This document shows, piece by piece, positions 17,120 to 26,100 of a stretch of 64,000 bases of DNA. Origin of the DNA: Amycolatopsis orientalis DSM 40040 = KCTC 9412 (lineage in GTDB: Bacteria; Actinomycetota; Actinomycetes; Mycobacteriales; Pseudonocardiaceae); contig NZ_ASJB01000080.1 in assembly GCF_000478275.1 (NCBI RefSeq), forward strand, positions 62,001 to 126,000. Reading direction: 5' to 3'. The translations under genes were made by a program, and so were the position numbers. Every line of letters starts with the position of its first letter. Position 1 is the stretch's first letter. Under the pieces are notes generated by a model. It was not told the DNA's origin. It did not search any database and saw only the letters and a program-made list of their open reading frames with translations.

Positions 17120-18667
17120 CTACTCGGCGACCGTGGCATGGTGGTCGTCGGCCTGGACCGAAGCCGTCATGCTCCGCTGCGCGGACCGCTCGGCCGCGCG
17201 CAAGGCCGTGGCCTTCGCGGCCTTGCCCGCCGGGACACCGTTGATGTTCTCGGTGCTGGTCGCGTACACGCCCAGCGCCCAAGCGACGGCGTCGGAGTTG
17301 CGGTCGAGCGCGACGCGGTCGACGTTGCCGAGGTTGTCGCAGGCCTGGTGGTAGCACTTGTCGTAAGGAACGTTGGCGCTACCGCCCCACTTCGCCGCCT
17401 GCGCCGCGGTCTTCACGCCTTCGGCGCCGGTGAACAGGCCACCCGCCGGGATGCCGACCGCGATGAACTGGCCGTAGTCCGAACGACCGGTGAAGTCCGT
17501 GCCCTCGACCGGGACGCCCTTGCCCTTCTCGAGGTAGTCCACGAGGGTCTTCTCGAGCTGCGCGGAACCGTACGGACCGGCACCCGCGCCGACACCGTCG
17601 GAGTTGTCACCGTCGTAGGCGAAGTACGCCGCGTTCGGCGAGCCGATCATGTCGTAGTTGAGGTACAACGCGATGTCGAGCTGCTGCTCGAAGCTCAGCG
17701 AGTTGACGTAGTGCGTCGAGCCGACGAGCCCGAACTCCTCCGCGCTCCACCAGCCGAAGCGGACGGCGTTGTTGGCCTTGGGCTTGCTGCCCAGCTGCAG
17801 CGCGGTCTCCAGCAGCGCGGCGGAACCGGTGCCGTTGTCGTTGATACCGGGGCCCTCGGTGACGCTGTCGAGGTGGGCGCCGAGCATCACCACGTTGTCC
17901 TTGCGGCCGGTCTTGGTCTCCGCGAGGACGTTGTAGCTGGTCCGCGCCTCCTGGAAGGCACGAAGGTCGAGGGTGACGGAGACGCCGTTCTGGGTGGCGA
18001 GCGCCTGGCCGTCGGCCTGGGTGATGCCGCCGGTCGGGATCTTGCCCGCGGCCGGGTCGCCCAGGGTGCCGTTGACCGGGCCCGGGACGTTGTTGTAGAC
18101 GATCGCGCCGACGGCACCCGCCTCGGCGGCGGTCGCCTGCTTCTGCGCGAAGGAGCAGCCACCGCGCTGGATCAGCGCGATCTTGCCGGTGACCCCGCCG
18201 GCGTAGTCGGCCGCCTCACAGCCGCTGGTGGCGTCGACCGGGACGACCGCGAGCGGGGCGGTGATTCCGCCGGCGGGCGTCGACGGGCTGTAGGACATGA
18301 TGATGATCGGGACGTCGGCGCCCGCGACCGTCAGCTTCTCCGCGAGGGTTTCCGCGTAGGTGAAGGGGAATTCCTGCCGGGTGACCGTGAAGCCCGCCTG
18401 CTCCAGCTTCGTGGCGACGTACTCCGCGGACTTCTTGTGGCCTTCGGTGCTCGCGGCGCGGCGCCCGCCGTTCGCGTCCGAAATCCGCTGCAGCGCGATC
18501 AGGTGCCGGTTCACGTTGGTCCCGCTGACCTTGTCGACGAGTTGCTTGGCCAACGCCGGTCCGTCGAGGGCGGGGGCGGCCGTCGCCGCGGGAGCCATTC
18601 CGACCGTGAGCGCGGCGGTGGCCGCCACCACGATCGAGGGAACAATGCTTCTTCGCGAATATGACAT
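17120..18667 (-). CDS. Secreted M28-family aminopeptidase with PA domain
   Basis: 515 aa. The signal peptide (MSYSRRS then a hydrophobic core, cleavage near ATAAP) sends it out of the cell. A protease-associated domain lies at about 120-230 (GKIALIQRGGCSFAQKQ). The M28 catalytic domain carries the zinc ligands and base: AHLDSV, DNGTGSAALLE, AEEFGLVGS and the C-terminal HQACDN. It is similar in layout to Streptomyces griseus aminopeptidase and mycobacterial LpqL-type enzymes, releasing N-terminal hydrophobic residues. The ATG at 18667 has AAGGTGA upstream. The gene is divergent from the quinone oxidoreductase gene and ends at a palindromic terminator candidate. Confidence 0.92.
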   Translation of the reverse strand: MSYSRRSIVPSIVVAATAALTVGMAPAATAAPALDGPALAKQLVDKVSGTNVNRHLIALQRISDANGGRRAASTEGHKKSAEYVATKLEQAGFTVTRQEFPFTYAETLAEKLTVAGADVPIIIMSYSPSTPAGGITAPLAVVPVDATSGCEAADYAGGVTGKIALIQRGGCSFAQKQATAAEAGAVGAIVYNNVPGPVNGTLGDPAAGKIPTGGITQADGQALATQNGVSVTLDLRAFQEARTSYNVLAETKTGRKDNVVMLGAHLDSVTEGPGINDNGTGSAALLETALQLGSKPKANNAVRFGWWSAEEFGLVGSTHYVNSLSFEQQLDIALYLNYDMIGSPNAAYFAYDGDNSDGVGAGAGPYGSAQLEKTLVDYLEKGKGVPVEGTDFTGRSDYGQFIAVGIPAGGLFTGAEGVKTAAQAAKWGGSANVPYDKCYHQACDNLGNVDRVALDRNSDAVAWALGVYATSTENINGVPAGKAAKATALRAAERSAQRSMTASVQADDHHATVAE

Positions 18668-18747
18668 GGGCGTCACCTTTGTGTGGTTTGTGCCACAGGT
18701 CAACCGACGTTCGGCGGACTTTATGACACCGGGATAGGGTCGGTTGT

Positions 18748-19725
18748 ATGTACGCGATCACCATCCGTGAGCCCGGCGATCCCGATGTTCTCGAATGGAC
18801 AGAGGTGGCCGATCCGGTCGCGGGCGAAGGCGAAGTCGTCATCGACGTGGCCGCGAGCGCGGTCAACCGGGCTGACCTGCTGCAACGCCAAGGGCTCTAC
18901 CCTCCCCCGCCGGGTGCCAGTGAAATCCTCGGCCTCGAATGTTCCGGCACTGTCGTGGAAATCGGCGAAGGCGTCGAAGGATGGCGAATCGGGGACGAGG
19001 TTTGTGCTTTGCTCGCCGGTGGCGGCTATGGGCAAAAGGTCGCCGTCCCGGCCGGACAACTGCTTCCGCTTCCCGCCGAAGTCGAATTGCTCGCGGCCGC
19101 CGGATTACCCGAAGTCGCGTGCACGGTTTGGGCGAATGTGGTGATGCACGCGCGGTTGTCCGAGGGCGAGGTGCTGCTCGTCCACGGCGGAGCCGGCGGG
19201 ATCGGCACGCACGCGATCCAGGTCGCCAAGGCGCTCGGCGCGACGGTCGCCGTGACCGCCGGGTCGGAGGAGCGGCTGGAGAGCTGCCGCCAGCTCGGCG
19301 CCGACATCGCGATCAACTACAAGGAGCAGGACTTCGTGGAGGTCCTGCGCGCCGAGACCGGCGGCGCGAACGTCGTCCTCGACAACATGGGCGCGAAATA
19401 CCTCGACCGCAACATCGACGTGCTCACCATGGACGGGCGCCTCGTGATCATCGGTCTGCAGGGCGGGGCCAAGGGCGAGCTGAACATCGGCAAGCTGCTG
19501 GGCAAACGCGGCAGCCTGTACGGCGCGGGCCTGCGGGCGCGGCCGCTGGAGCAGAAGGCGGCGATCGTCGCCGACGTCCGCGAACGGCTGTGGCCACTGG
19601 TGGAGCAGGGTTCGGTGAAGCCGATCGTCGGTCAGGTCGTGCCGATGGCCGAAGCGTCGTCCGCGCACCGCGCGCTCGAAGACGGCACGGTCTTCGGCAA
19701 GGTGCTCCTCGCTGCCAAGTCCTAG
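18748..19725 (+). CDS. NAD(P)H-quinone oxidoreductase, zeta-crystallin/PIG3 type (Rv3777 homologue)
   Basis: 325 aa, zinc-free medium-chain dehydrogenase. The N-terminal GroES-like domain includes NRADLLQRQGLYPPPPG, the mark of the PIG3/quinone oxidoreductase branch. The nucleotide motif GGAGGIG is near 150. It should reduce quinones by one or two electrons using NADPH. It is followed directly, with no gap, by the convergent class V aminotransferase-like gene. The order of these two plus Bpa matches M. tuberculosis Rv3777-Rv3778c-Rv3780, so the assignment to that conserved block is good. Confidence 0.88.
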   Translation: MYAITIREPGDPDVLEWTEVADPVAGEGEVVIDVAASAVNRADLLQRQGLYPPPPGASEILGLECSGTVVEIGEGVEGWRIGDEVCALLAGGGYGQKVAVPAGQLLPLPAEVELLAAAGLPEVACTVWANVVMHARLSEGEVLLVHGGAGGIGTHAIQVAKALGATVAVTAGSEERLESCRQLGADIAINYKEQDFVEVLRAETGGANVVLDNMGAKYLDRNIDVLTMDGRLVIIGLQGGAKGELNIGKLLGKRGSLYGAGLRARPLEQKAAIVADVRERLWPLVEQGSVKPIVGQVVPMAEASSAHRALEDGTVFGKVLLAAKS

Positions 19726-20925
19726 CTAGCGGATCTCTTCCAGCACCCGGACGAGCTGATTGACCTCGAAGACGTTCGAGTAGTGCGCGAGGCCGATCCG
19801 CACGGCGCCGCCGACTTCGGCGGCGCCCAGCGAGCCGAAGACACCGCTGGTGCCGTCGTCGGCGAAGGCGCAGAGTCCTTGGGACGCCAGGTACTCCGCG
19901 ACCTCGGGCGCCTTCTTGCCCGCGACGGCGAACGCCAGCGCGGGGATCCTGCGCATGGCGTCGCCGATGACCATGACATGCCGCAGTGAACGCAGCTCCG
20001 TCGACAGCTGCGCGAGAAGTCCCGCGTGGTACGACTTCGCCGAGCCCAGCGACGTCACCAGCCGCTCGCGCCGCGATCCCATCGCCGCGTCGTCCAGACC
20101 GGCCAGATAGTCGATCGACGCGATCAGGCCGGCCAGCAACGGATACGCGTGCGGCCCGAGCTCCATCCGGGCCGGGCCGCGCGCGGCCGGGTCGAGCGAG
20201 ACCGACGGCAGGCGTTCGAGCAGCTCGGGGTCGCGGAAGACCAGCGCCCCCACCGACGGCCCGCCCCAGGCCTGCGCCGAGACCACCATCACGTCGGCGC
20301 CGAGCGCGTTGAGGTCCAGCGGCACGAACGGCGCCGCGTACGTCGCGTCGACGACGACCAGCGCGCCGACCCGTTTCGCGAACTCGATCACCGTCGGGAC
20401 GTCGGGCCGCGTACCGACCGAACCGGAGGCCAGCGTGACCGCGACGGCCTTGGTGCGCGCGGAGACGAGGTTCTCGTACTGCCAAGCGGGCAGCTCGCAG
20501 GTCTCGATGTCGATCTCGCCCCAGCGCACGACCGCGCCGACCCGTTTCGCGGCGCGGCGCCACGGCGCGAGATTGGCCTCTTCGTCGAGCCGGGAGACTA
20601 CGACCTCGTCGCCGATCGTCCAGCGGTCGGCCATCGCGTCGACGAGACGGCGGATGAGATCGGGCGCGTTGGGTCCGAGCACGACTCCGGCCGGGTCGGC
20701 GCCGACGAGATCGGCGACCGCCCGGCGAGCGGCCGTGACAATGCTCTCCGCACGCTGGGAGGCCGGAAACGCTCCACCCGGCCCGGACACCGGAGCGCGC
20801 ATGGCCGTGGATACGGCCGAAGCGACCTGTTCAGGTACGAGCATTCCGGCGGCGCCGTCGAAGTGAATCCAGCCGTCACCCAGCGCGGGAAACAACCCAC
20901 GGATACGAGCGACGTCGAACGCCAT
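19726..20925 (-). CDS. Class V aminotransferase/cysteine desulfurase-like protein without the PLP lysine (Rv3778c position)
   Basis: About 399 aa, fold type I, cysteine desulfurase-like (VC1184-type) architecture. The pyridine-N Asp is kept in VVVDATYAAPF. The segment normally reading S-A-x-K-(F/W)-x-G-P-H reads SAQAWGGPSVG, so the Schiff-base Lys is Ala. The stacking His of D-H-E-A-N reads DEEAN, so it is Glu. The nucleotides confirm both. The enzyme is unlikely to do PLP chemistry in the usual way and may be a structural or regulatory relative. The ATG at 20925 (MAFDVARIRGLFPALG) fits the family start. It is divergent from bpa and abuts the quinone oxidoreductase end-to-end. Confidence 0.82.
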   Translation of the reverse strand: MAFDVARIRGLFPALGDGWIHFDGAAGMLVPEQVASAVSTAMRAPVSGPGGAFPASQRAESIVTAARRAVADLVGADPAGVVLGPNAPDLIRRLVDAMADRWTIGDEVVVSRLDEEANLAPWRRAAKRVGAVVRWGEIDIETCELPAWQYENLVSARTKAVAVTLASGSVGTRPDVPTVIEFAKRVGALVVVDATYAAPFVPLDLNALGADVMVVSAQAWGGPSVGALVFRDPELLERLPSVSLDPAARGPARMELGPHAYPLLAGLIASIDYLAGLDDAAMGSRRERLVTSLGSAKSYHAGLLAQLSTELRSLRHVMVIGDAMRRIPALAFAVAGKKAPEVAEYLASQGLCAFADDGTSGVFGSLGAAEVGGAVRIGLAHYSNVFEVNQLVRVLEEIR

Positions 20926-21059
20926 GGGGACACCGTACGGACGTGCGGTTTGGCGTTTTACCCGGGGTTGGGTGCCCGACCACGGGGCGCGACGATTCCC
21001 GCTACGCTCGGAGACGGAGCCGAAAACCACACTGCGCTTCGTGCCCGACGTAGGCCAGG

Positions 21060-21662
21060 ATGGAGCACATGACCGACCCAGTTTCCCGTGAATCGACCAC
21101 CCCCGGCGACGGCGGCGACTCCTCGCCCCACGTGGTGGTCGTCGGTCCCGACGGCACGCCGGTCGGCACCGCGCGTCTCGCCTCGTCCGCTTCCGGCGAG
21201 GAGGCGCAGCAGGAGGAGTCGCTCGGCGACCTCGTCGAAGAACCCGCCAAGGTGATGCGGATCGGCACGATGATCAAGCAGCTGCTGGAGGAGGTCCGCG
21301 CCGCGCCGCTGGACGACGCCAGCCGCACCCGGGTGCGCGAGATCCACCAGACCTCGATCCGCGAGCTGGAGCAGGCGCTGGCGCCGGAACTGCAGGACGA
21401 GCTGGAGCGGCTGGTCCGGCCGTTCACCGAGAACTCGACGCCGTCCGACGCCGAACTGCGGATCGCGCAGGCGCAGCTCGTCGGCTGGCTGGAGGGGCTG
21501 TTCAGCGGCATCCAGACCGCGCTGTTCGCGCAGCAGATGGCCGCGCGGGTGCAGCTGGAGCAGATGCGCCGCGGGCTTCCGGCCGGGCCTTCCGCGGGCG
21601 GCGCCGCCCTGGGCGGGCACGGAGCCGGCGGCGAGTCGCACGGGCCGGGCCAGTACCTCTGA
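21060..21662 (+). CDS. bpa: Bacterial proteasome activator Bpa/PafE
   Basis: 200 aa. The central four-helix region (GTMIKQLLEEVRAAPLDD to QMAARVQLEQMRRG) is that of Rv3780/Bpa, which forms a dodecameric ring. The last residues GQYL are the GQYL/HbYX-like motif that docks into the 20S proteasome alpha ring and opens its gate, allowing ATP-independent degradation of unfolded substrates such as HspR. An acidic, disordered head precedes the helices. Start ATG at 21060 or the second ATG at 21069. Its location next to the aminotransferase-like gene and near the galactan exporter matches the mycobacterial order. Downstream are three palindromes in the convergent spacer. Confidence 0.93.
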   Translation: MEHMTDPVSRESTTPGDGGDSSPHVVVVGPDGTPVGTARLASSASGEEAQQEESLGDLVEEPAKVMRIGTMIKQLLEEVRAAPLDDASRTRVREIHQTSIRELEQALAPELQDELERLVRPFTENSTPSDAELRIAQAQLVGWLEGLFSGIQTALFAQQMAARVQLEQMRRGLPAGPSAGGAALGGHGAGGESHGPGQYL

Positions 21663-21710
21663 CTTCCCCCTCACGCGTGCCTTTTTCATCCTGGGGTTCA
21701 GAGTGTGGGT

Positions 21711-21756
21711 GTCGTGAGTGGTAAGTGTCGTTCTAACGACACTTACCACTCACGAC
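21711..21756. repeat. 46-bp perfect inverted repeat (22-bp arms)
   Basis: The arms 21711-21732 and 21735-21756 are fully complementary with only two bases between them. It is the first of three palindromes in the 260-bp convergent spacer after bpa and the likely terminator for it on position. Confidence 0.9.
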
Positions 21757-21809
21757 CCAGAGCTTTCGGGCCCGGCGGCTTGGGGCGGTGGCTCTGAGTG
21801 GCCCGACCG

Positions 21810-21831
21810 CGCAAGTAGTCGACTACTTGCG
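21810..21831. repeat. 22-bp perfect palindrome (GCAAGTAGTCGACTA family)
   Basis: CGCAAGTAGTC followed at once by its exact complement, with no loop. Partial copies occur at 61091-61110 and 61263-61280. The copies at 21810 and 61263 are both preceded by a CTGAGTGGCC-(C/T)-GACC stretch, which suggests a longer repeat unit. Confidence 0.85.
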
Positions 21832-21860
21832 ACGGACTCGCAGACCAGGATGCAAACGGC

Positions 21861-21913
21861 GCCATGAAAGGTCCTTTCCTTGCAAAATTTGCAAGGAAAG
21901 GACCTTTCATGGC
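21861..21913. repeat. 53-bp perfect palindrome (AAAGGTCCTTTCC family)
   Basis: The arms 21861-21886 and 21888-21913 are 26 bp, perfectly complementary around a single A. It lies 10 bp from the stop of the epoxide hydrolase gene on the minus strand. It is the longest perfect member of the family in the window. Confidence 0.92.
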
Positions 21914-21922
21914 ACGGACGGG

Positions 21923-23077
21923 TCACCGCAGCGGCCGGAAGAACGCCCGCAGGTCGCCGATGAGCAGGTCCGGCACCTCCAGCCCGGGGAAGTGACCCCC
22001 GCGGTCCGGAGTGGACCAGTGCACGATGTGGTCGGTGCGCTCGGCGAGATGCCGGATCGGGAGCCCGGTGTCCTTCGGGAACACGGCGACCCCGGTGGGC
22101 ACTGTGGACACCGGCGGCTCCTCGCCCCAGGCGCCACCCAACGTGGCGTAGATCCGCGAAGACGAGTTCGCGGTGCCCGTGAGCCAGTAGAGCATCACGT
22201 TGGTCAGGAGATCGTCGCGGTCGATCGCGTCCTCGGGAACGTCACGCGAGTCCGAATAGGACTTGAACTTCTCCACCAGCCACCCGAGCTGTCCGGCCGG
22301 TGAGTCGGTGAGCCCATAGGCAAGCGTTTGCGGCTTGGTCCCCTGGATCATCGCGTAGCCCAGCTCGCCGTCCTGGAACTCCCGCCCTCGCGCCAGCGCC
22401 GCCTCGCCACGCGCGAGTTCGTCGCCGGTGAGCCCGTCGAGATCTGCCTCGCTCCTGGGCACCGCGTGCGGCAACATCGTCAGGTGCGCGCCGATGACCC
22501 GCCCCGGGCAGCGGACGCCCACCTCGCGCGACACGATCGCGCCCCAGTCGCCGCCGTGCAGCCCGAACCGCTCGTACCCGAGCCGCGACATCAGCACCGG
22601 CCAGGCGTCGGCGATCCGGCCGGAACCCCAGTTCGCCTCGGTCGTCGGCCCGGAGAAACCGAACCCCGGCAGCGACGGCACGACGACATGGAACGCGTCC
22701 TCGGGATCGCCGCCGTACGCACGCGGGTCGGACAGCGGACCGATGACGTCGAGGAACTCCACAATGGACCCCGGCCAGCCGTGCGTGAGCACCAGTGGGA
22801 TCGCGTCCGGTTCCGGTGACCGCGCGTGCAGGAAGTGGACGTTCGCGCCGTCGATGTTCGTCAGGAAACCGGCGAAGCCGTTGAGGCGCTCCTCGTGCGC
22901 GCGCCAGTCGTAGCGGAGGCGCCAGTACTCGACGAGGTCCTGGAGGTAGCCGAGCGGCGTGCCCAGTCCCCAGCCGACGCCGTCGATCTCGTCGGGCCAG
23001 CGCGTGTTCGCCAGGCGGGCGGCGAGGTCGTCGAGGTCGCGTTGGGGAACGGCGATCGTGAACGGCGAGAGGGTCAT
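21923..23077 (-). CDS. Epoxide hydrolase (EHN-type alpha/beta hydrolase)
   Basis: About 384 aa. The N-terminal EHN meander (residues 1-110) includes DLDDLAARLANTRWPDE. The oxyanion motif HGWPGS, the nucleophile Asp in GGDWG and the late His in GGHFPGLE complete a soluble microsomal-type epoxide hydrolase. It opens epoxides to diols through an ester intermediate, probably for detoxification or lipid metabolism. The ATG at 23077 (MTLSPF) starts the family-like sequence; there is no obvious ribosome-binding site, so it could be leaderless. It sits at the edge of the accessory block inserted between bpa and the galactan genes. Confidence 0.9.
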   Translation of the reverse strand: MTLSPFTIAVPQRDLDDLAARLANTRWPDEIDGVGWGLGTPLGYLQDLVEYWRLRYDWRAHEERLNGFAGFLTNIDGANVHFLHARSPEPDAIPLVLTHGWPGSIVEFLDVIGPLSDPRAYGGDPEDAFHVVVPSLPGFGFSGPTTEANWGSGRIADAWPVLMSRLGYERFGLHGGDWGAIVSREVGVRCPGRVIGAHLTMLPHAVPRSEADLDGLTGDELARGEAALARGREFQDGELGYAMIQGTKPQTLAYGLTDSPAGQLGWLVEKFKSYSDSRDVPEDAIDRDDLLTNVMLYWLTGTANSSSRIYATLGGAWGEEPPVSTVPTGVAVFPKDTGLPIRHLAERTDHIVHWSTPDRGGHFPGLEVPDLLIGDLRAFFRPLR

Positions 23078-23140
23078 ACGGACGACGGTAGGGAGGATCG
23101 AGGACAGTGGTGGTCCTCGACTCTCCCTACCGGCTATCAA

Positions 23141-26100
23141 CTACTCGAAATCGATTCCCCAACGCTGGTTGGCGACACCCTGGCAGTCATAGATCACCAG
23201 ACGCGTTCCTTCCGCGTCGCCACCGCTCAGCGTGCCGAGGCAACGGCCGGAACCGGTGTTCTCGATCATGCCGTCCGGGCGCTGGAACCACCGTTGGGCG
23301 GGTCCGAAGTTGCAGTCCCACAGCTGGACCGGCGTGTCGTTCGCGGTGGCACCGTTGGTGACGTCCATGCAGCGGCTCTTCATCCTGATGGTGCCGTCGT
23401 TCTGCACCAGCACCTGCTGCGCGGTGGATCCGCTACAGGTGTACAGATTGATCGCCGTGCCGTTCGCGTCGTTGTTGTAGTAGACGTCGGCGCACTTGCC
23501 ACTCACGCCGGCAAGCCGCCCCTTGTGCGGGAAAGACCGGACCACGGTCCAAGTCTGGAACTGCGAGCCCGTACAGGTCTGGATCGTCACCGAAGTGGCA
23601 CCCTGGGTCGAGTCCAGACACTTTCCTGACTTCGGATTGATGACGGAGCCGTCAGGCCGGAGCTGCCAGAACTGAGCCGCGTCACCGGTGCACAGGTATG
23701 ACCAGACCGCCGTCCCGTCGGCCACGGCACCGTTCTTCACATCGAGGCAGCGACCGAGCGCACGGATGCTCCCGTCCTTCGACAAGGTCCACGTGTCCGA
23801 CAAGGACGCGATACAACCCGTTGTCCCGATGGTGGCACCGTTGGCCACGACACGGCCGCTGACATTGAGACAAGAACCGAAGCCGTCGGTCAGCTGACCG
23901 GCCGGAGCGGCGCGTTCCGCGATCTTCCAGATCTGCTGGGCCTGACCGTTGCAGTCCTGGATGGTGACGATGGCGCCGTCCGTCGCACCGGCCGCCGACA
24001 GGCAGCGTCCGGATCCGAGGTTGAAGATCCGGCCGTCATCGAAGATCTGCCATTCCTGCGTCAAGGATCCGGCACAGCCCACCGCGACGACGCGAGAGCC
24101 GGCCGCCGTCGCACCGTTCTGCACGTCGAGGCACTGACCGAGGACGTGGAGGGCGGTGTCCCCGGCCGTCCATTGCTGCGCCACAGAGGACGTACATGTC
24201 CACATCTGGACTGTGGTGTTGGTGGGCACGCCACCGGACAGATCAAGACAAGCACCACCGACACCGGTCACGGGTCCGCTCATCGACACTCGGTTCGAGC
24301 GCGTCCTCAGGTTGCGGTACTTGACCTGGTCACCGGTTCCATGGCCGGAGAGCTGGACGTAGGAACGCCGGTTGAACATCGTCGGAGCGGTGTACTCGTT
24401 CACCTTGGTGCCGTTGAGCAGCACCGTCACCTTGGGACCGGCCACGGTGATTTCGAAGGTGTTCCACTCCCCGACCGGTTTCGCCGCCGTCGCGATGGGT
24501 GCCTTGATTCCCTTGATCGCCCCGGTCGCGTCCGTCGGCGCCGCCGAGGCTCCACCGATCGCGATCTGCGCCGCGGCGGGGCCAGGACCACGCGGAAGCC
24601 CGACATGCACCGCCGACTGCGAGTTCGCGCCCGTCGCCTTCCAATCCACCTTCAACGTGTAGTCGTTGTCGAACAGGTTGGACGGGTTCCATGGGCCGGC
24701 GGTACCGGCCAACGTGCCGAACTCACAACCGTCCTGCGTGGCGAGAGCCGGGCCCCAACGGGCGAGAGACGACTCGGCTCGACCGTCCATGAGGGAGCTG
24801 AACCCAGGTTCGAGGTTCGCGTTGACGCAGTTTCCCGCCGGCCCGGCCGCCGGGCCCCCGACGAAATAGCCGGTCACGTCAGCGGTGAGCTCGGCCTCTC
24901 CTTCGGTGTTCGACGCGCTGAGCTTCCCGCTGGGGCCGAGCGGCACCAGCGCCGTGGCCGGAGCCATCTTGCCCTGGTCGACCTGCAGTGCGGGTGCGTT
25001 GGCGAAACCGGTTTCAGGAGCGAAGAAGGAGACGCCCGTGTTGATCACCTTGTCCGCCGCGGAGCCCGTGACCACCACGCCGGTCGCGCCGAGTGGCACC
25101 CCCGCTGTTCCGGCGACCTGCGCGGTCACGGTGGCGCCCCGCTTGAGGGTCCCCATCGGGACGCCAGTGCCGGTGCCGGTGTCGATCACCCGGCTGGTTC
25201 CGAGCGAGGGGACGAACAGGGCCCCATTCCCAGGGGCGAACCAACCCAGCAAGTCGACCGCGAGGTGGGTCAAGCCTGCCGAGTTCCGCAGCCGGATCTT
25301 TCCGTCGTCACCGATCCGGACGAAGGCGATGTTGGAACGCCGCTGGCCGACGTTCATGAAGACGCTGCTGGTGTCGGGCGTGTAAGTCTGCGGATAGGCC
25401 GAGATGAAGGTCCCCGCAGTCGACTGACCCGCTGTGAGGTTCACCACCGCGGTGGTCGCGTTCGCCGGAACGCCCGACACACCCCGGACCTGAACAGCGA
25501 TCTCCTCGCCAGCGCCCAGCGGGGTGTTCTTCACCGATGCCAGGTTCTTCGTGTCGAGGAGCCGAGCACCCCCGGGCTTGGCCGTATAGGTGCCTACTCC
25601 ATCAGGGCTGAAGTATCCCGCGAGGTCCACCGTCATCCCCGGCGTGCCGACGGTGTTGTGGATGCGGACGGCCCCGTCTCCCCCGAGCGGCACGATGACC
25701 GTCAAGGTGGTCTGCCTGCTGGTCTGCACAGGGAACCGGATCGGCTGTGCGGCACCGGGGTTGCCGGCGGTGAACCGCAGTTCCGTCGGCCCGTCGGCCA
25801 GGCCCGCGGTCACGGTCAGCACGACCGCCGTCGCATTGGTTGGTGCGCCGGGAACCGTCAGCGCGAACGTCTCACCCGCGGTGAAGCGTCGCTGGTGTCC
25901 GCCGACCGCCGTGTTGGTGTCGAGGATCCGGGTCGGATTCGTAAGAGCGGTGTAACCGCCAGGCTGAGCGGCGATCGCCGAGCCCGGTGAACCGGCCCAA
26001 AGGACACCGACGCCCCAGTCGTTAGGAGCTCCACCCGACACGGCCTTCGCGCGAGACTTGAGCAGATACTCCAACTGCGCGGCGTCCAGTTGCGCGTTCG

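Noticed and set aside
17138..18664. Plus-strand open frame opposite the M28 aminopeptidase
   Set aside because: The minus-strand protein has signal peptide, PA domain and zinc ligands; the opposite frame has none.
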